Positions 59,751 to 64,000 of a stretch of DNA of 64,000 nucleotides are shown piece after piece (position 1 is the first letter of the stretch; the number at the start of each line of letters is the position of its first letter). Position numbers and translations under genes: made by a program. The notes beneath the pieces are model-generated. The model was not told where the DNA came from and did no database searches. It saw only the letters and a program-made list of their open reading frames with translations. The DNA is from Sordaria brevicollis (lineage: Eukaryota; Ascomycota; Sordariomycetes; Sordariales; Sordariaceae), in NCBI GenBank assembly GCA_033439795.1, contig JAUTDP010000010.1, positions 434,001 to 498,000 of the forward strand, written 5' to 3'.

Positions 59751-62700
59751 ATGTCTAAAACGAAGTTAATAACGCTAATATCTCCTAAAACGAAATTTAA
59801 AACGTTAATATCTCCGTTTCTAAATGCAAATTCGATAAAATTAACCCCTATTCTACGTATTAGCGTAATAAAACTGTTTTTAAGTAAATTACGGCGTTTA
59901 AAGCCGGCCGGGAAGTTAAGAGAGTCGATATTTATTTAAATGAAAATTTTAATATAAGTCGGTTCGCGTTCAAATCTTTTAGATTTAAAGATTCCCCCGA
60001 AGGAAATAAATCTAATTTATTTAATACCGCTAAGATTGCTACTAAAATTCCGAATTTTAAAAACCTCCCCGAAAAGTGTAGACCTAGCTTATTTAATAAC
60101 GCTAAAATCGTTATTAGGACCTCGAATCCTAAAGACCCTTCCGAAGGGGATAAACATCGTTATAATTTTATCGCTTCTAAATTAACGCCTTTAAAGTAAA
60201 TATTTAAAATTAATTTTTAAAAATTAAAGGATATATTAAATCCGCCGTTACCCGGCCGGGACGTCCTTTAAATTCCCGGGTTGTATATTTAATAAAACCC
60301 CGAAGACTCTTAATTTTTAATATTTCTATTAGGATATTCTATTTAATATTTATATATTCTTTAATTTTTACCTTTTTGTTGAAATTTTCTATTAGATAAG
60401 GAACGAAAGCGACGGGCCCTTTTTATTTAAATCCTATTTAAAGAATGATTAACGGTATTATTAAATTTTATATTTATACCGGAATTACCCGCTAATAACG
60501 TTTCTATATTAAACGTTCTATTAAAACCGGCTTTTAACGGGAATATTTCTAATAATAATACCTCTATATTTAATATTCTATTTACCGCTTTAATTAAAAA
60601 CGGTTTAATTCGGTACAATTCCGGGTCATTTTTAAAATTTAAATTTTTAGAAGGTAATTAAAACCTATTAATAGAATTTAATCTTTTTTATTCTTAATGT
60701 AAACCGACTATTAATTTATTATTAATTTCGGAAGGAATTTTTTCTTTAATATTTAAATACGGGTTTCCCTTATTATATTAAAAAGGAACGTTTTCGCTAA
60801 ATTAGACCGAAATATTATTTTCGTTACGATATTAAATAATAATAGAATTAATTTCAAAATTTTTATTAATTTAAAAAAAGAGCGAGTTTATTTCGGGGCC
60901 GAATTTCTCCTAAAATTCTAAAAATTAGCGTCGGTTTAATTCCCGAAAAAAGTAAAAGGAAGGAATTCCCTTCAAATCCTTACCTTTAATTTTTAAAATT
61001 ATATAACCTAAAAAACCGGAAAAGGATAAATAAAAAGTATATTTTACTAAATTTAAGTAGGCTACTATAATAATAAAATTAAGAAATTTAATCTTTTAAT
61101 TTATTTAATTAATAAAATCTTCTTCTTTTTAACTACCGGCCGAATTATTAATTAAATTTATAAAAGCTTTTAAAACCCTTCCATCGATTTTATTCTATAA
61201 TTCGCCCCTTTAAATTTTAATAGATAATTTAGCCTTATTATTACGCGAATATCGAATTTTAAAGTACGTAAATTCTCAATTAAAGTCGGAATTGGGGTTT
61301 AAATCCGAATTAAAATCCGGGACGGAAGATAACGATTTACTAAAAACTACGAACGATTTATTAATAGCCGCTTTTTACGGATTTCCCCTATTTACTTAAA
61401 TTCTAATATATAAAATAATTATAAATATTATAGTTAGAAGTTCTTTTTTTAAAAGAGCCGAAGGCTCTAAGGGTAAAGAGAAAAATAAGAATAAATTTAG
61501 CGAAGATTAAAGTACATCTAATAAAAATTAGATTATTAAAAGCGATCCTTTTACAATTATATTAATAATCCTTAAGGGCGTAGTTAAAATCGTTATTAAA
61601 GAGAATATTAATTCCTTAAGTAAATTTGCCGAGAAGTTCGCCTCTTAATTATCCTTTATAATTAACGTTAATAGCTTTAATAGAAACTTTAAGGGTTAAA
61701 AAGCTTATTATATTAATTACTTTTATTTCGACGCCCTTATTTCGGAATTTAATAATTAAAACTATTAGTAGTAGAAAAGCGATATTTATTTTATATTAAT
61801 ACCGTTATTTTTTGAATTTATTTGTATTAATACAATTATTAAAATTAGAAGGGAGAATCTTTATATTAATTTTAACGAACTTTTTTATAGAAAAGTAAAG
61901 ATTTAGTAGATCGTTAATCTTATTATTACCGAATGAACGAATTATTATATTAATTTCGAAATTTAGGAATACGTTATTACCGATTATTTCTATCCTACGG
62001 TATCCTAAATCCTCGTAAAATTCGATTTAATTCGTTATATAAGGGAAGATTATTATAATAATAAGAAAATTGCCGATAAGGCTTTAAAAATCGTTTATTA
62101 TATATATAAATTCGGCGAGCGGGATTATATAATTTTTAATATACGTATTTAGAATATTTTATTTCCTTTTTTACGTTAAATTGTATAAGAATTAACCGAA
62201 ATTTTATTTTTAAACGATTATTTTAAATACTTCGAATAAAAGGCTTGTATTTATTATATTATTATTATTAATAAAATAAATAGTTATAACGTAAAATAAA
62301 TGGCTAAATTCTTTAGGGCCGAATTCGAAAGTAAATTTCTAAATTTATTAATATTTAAGCTAAAAACTTTATCCGCCCTTCTTAAATTTAAATTATTAAA
62401 AGGAATTATATTAATTATAAATTCTTTTCCGGTAATTTCGATTTTATCCCTAATTAAATAAACCTTATAGGTTCGTAAATTGGATTACCTTTATTACGGT
62501 TAATTTTTAATTTCGATTTTAACTTTTAATACCCGTATTATTAATTTTAATAACCAAACTTCGAATTTATTATCCTTTAAATTTAATAACGACGCTAAAT
62601 AGAATTCTAAAGGTAAGGGTTATAATTTCCGGTCTTTTAAACCTTAAATTAAAAAGAAAATACTTTATAGGCGTTTTTTATTGTAAATAAGTAAAATAGA
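59751..62700 (+). pseudogene. Element 3 gag remnant
   Basis: A surviving frame at 59751-59939 begins with ATG and gives a Thr/Ile/Leu/Lys-rich start (MSKTKLITLISPKTKFKTL) in which codons such as ATA, TTA and AAA look like RIP products of ACA, CTA and GAA. It continues past stops as a repetitive, proline- and lysine-rich sequence. Near 62.67 kb a FYCK segment may be the start of a degraded zinc knuckle. Confidence 0.6.
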
Positions 62701-64000
62701 GCCCTAAATTTCGCCCCGGAAATGGCCTCTATTTAATTAAAAACGAGAAGGAAATTATAATTTATAATAATTTATTTAATAATAAAACGGTTAAATTCCG
62801 TACCGAAGGTTATAAAGAAATTAATTATTATTCGAATAAAGGAAAGGACGAAGTTTATTTAATTATAAATAATAATATTATATTTATAGTAAAGAATAAT
62901 ATAATTAATAATTCCGCCTTTTATATATCTTCCGGGGATAAATATCGTTTAATATATAAATTTTATAAAATTATATTCGATTTTAAAAATAAATTATTTA
63001 CCTATTTTATTCTTAGTAAAAATTATATAAAAGATTAGTTAAAGATTCGCATTCGTACCCATTTTAATTAAAAGTTTAGAAATTTATTTATTAGAACGAA
63101 GGCTATTCCTATAATCCAAATTAATAATTTAGGGCTTATAAAATCGCTCCTAGAATTTACGAGGCCCGATACGGCTTTTTTATCCGCTTTTATTATTAAC
63201 CCGGATATAATTTAAATAAAACCGAAGGATAAACTCCCTAAAGGATACTACTATTTATACCTTACTATAAATATCCGTTTATTAAAGACTAGCCTAAAAT
63301 TATTAATTTATATTAATATAAATTATTTGAATATTTTAATTAATAAAGTATAAATAGTTTCGTTAAATTTAATAATTTATAATACGTTAAAAGAAAAGTT
63401 TTTCGACGTAATTGGAAGTAAGGTTAATTTGATTAAAAGAATTACGTTTAACGTTTTTATAAATAGTATAATTGACGGTAAATTTAAAATAATACGGTTC
63501 TCGATTACGGTTTAAATTTCTTTAAAATTCGCCGTTAACCTATTACTCAGAACCGAATAAATAATACCCTATAGCGTAAATATCAATTCTATTACTAATA
63601 AAATAATTATTTAATTTTATTAAAATATAGTAATTAAAATTATTAATATCGTTAAATTATTAAGAAGGAAGGTTATAGCGGCCTATAATATAATTATCCT
63701 TCTTTATAGCGAAGTTCGAATTTTAATTATTTATAAATATATAAATTTCGAATTTATAGCCGGAGTGCTAAAAGATTTCCTTTTCGAATTTTAAAATAAA
63801 TTTATTAGGAACTATTTTTTAAATAAAGGAACCGCTAATATAATAATAATTATAAATTTAATATTTAAATTTATAAAGATTTACGAGAATTAGCGCTTAG
63901 GAATTATTAAAAATTTTAATATTAATAGCTATAAATCCATTTCCTTCTCCTAAACTTAAATTATATTAACCGTAATTAATAAGGAAATTAAAGAAGAATT
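62701..64000 (+). pseudogene. Element 3 protease region and linker, start of pol
   Basis: The plus strand reads, across stops, KFKIIRFSITV, then KFAVNLLLRTE and IIPYSVNI near 63.5 kb. This resembles the fungal retrotransposon protease segment with its DLLLGTDW-like core. Near 63.7-63.9 kb AAYNIIILLYSEVRI and GVLKDFLFEF match the linker that precedes RT in such elements. RT itself is not reached. The family differs from that of element 1, whose equivalent region has a different sequence. Confidence 0.65.

Larger units (their letters stand above)
58815..64000 (+). mobile_element. Element 3: RIP-inactivated retrotransposon, plus strand, truncated by the window end
   Basis: AT-rich, stop-filled DNA continues to the window end. 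Gag starts at about 59751 and protease-region sequence is found near 63.3-63.9 kb, so the element reads left to right and its RT, integrase and 3' LTR must lie beyond 64000. The 5' LTR should be within about 58.8-59.7 kb but cannot be delimited without its partner; part of 58815-59750 may belong to older flanking DNA. Confidence 0.7.

Noticed and set aside
39890..64000. Mitochondrial DNA insertion as the cause of the AT-rich tract
   Set aside because: LTR pairs, a target duplication, retroelement landmarks and transition-only differences explain the tract better.

Overview
The window looks like nuclear DNA of a filamentous ascomycete, most likely Neurospora or a close Sordariaceae relative. 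Three things point there. Gene structure is fungal: few short introns with GTAAGT/GTATGT donors and CTAAC-type branch sites. Gene spacing is wide. The right-hand 24 kb is very AT-rich transposon wreckage in which the differences between paired repeats are C/T and G/A transitions, the mark of repeat-induced point mutation (RIP). Species was judged from these traits only.

Left part, 1-39.8 kb, is normal-composition DNA with sparse genes. In order: a formate/nitrite-family transporter (1238-2410, +) with a candidate NIT4/NirA-NIT2 promoter element; a doubtful two-exon ORF (7215-8148, -); a small secreted DUF4360-like protein (8333-8995, +); a MATE exporter (13346-15593, +); a doubtful ORF (15966-16769, -); a DHA1-type MFS drug/polyamine exporter (17804-19528, -); a protein with two BED-like zinc fingers and a DUF3237-like C-terminus (26702-28324, +); a secreted tannase/feruloyl esterase (29840-31639, +); and two low-complexity hypothetical proteins (32748-33641 and 38190-39152, both +). 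The genes do not form an evident pathway or cluster. Three encode membrane transporters and two encode secreted proteins, which fits accessory, environment-facing functions. The long intergenic stretches carry a dispersed GGTACCTCTA / TAGAGGTACC motif, a pure 145-A run and a 45-bp inverted repeat, but no RNA gene I could support.

Right part, 39.8-64 kb, is RIP-degraded. Element 1 (39794-48572) is a complete Ty3/gypsy-type element on the minus strand, with 290-bp LTRs (TG...CA) and a perfect 5-bp target duplication TGTGG. About 500 bp of unmutated DNA (48578-49080) follows, then about 1.9 kb of unidentified RIP-mutated DNA. Element 2 (about 50980-58814) is a second minus-strand Ty3/gypsy-type element with 191-bp LTRs. 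Element 3 starts somewhere after 58.8 kb, is on the plus strand, and runs off the end; its gag and protease regions are recognisable. None can encode protein: stops fill every frame, and key residues are converted in the way RIP predicts (zinc ligands to Tyr, RT Asp-Asp to Asn-Asn). The tract is probably constitutive heterochromatin.

The items most worth a second look are the zinc-finger/DUF3237 architecture, the promoter element of the nitrite transporter, the mirror-image RIP gradients in the element 1 LTRs, the 132-bp tandem repeat in element 2, and the dispersed GGTACCTCTA motif.
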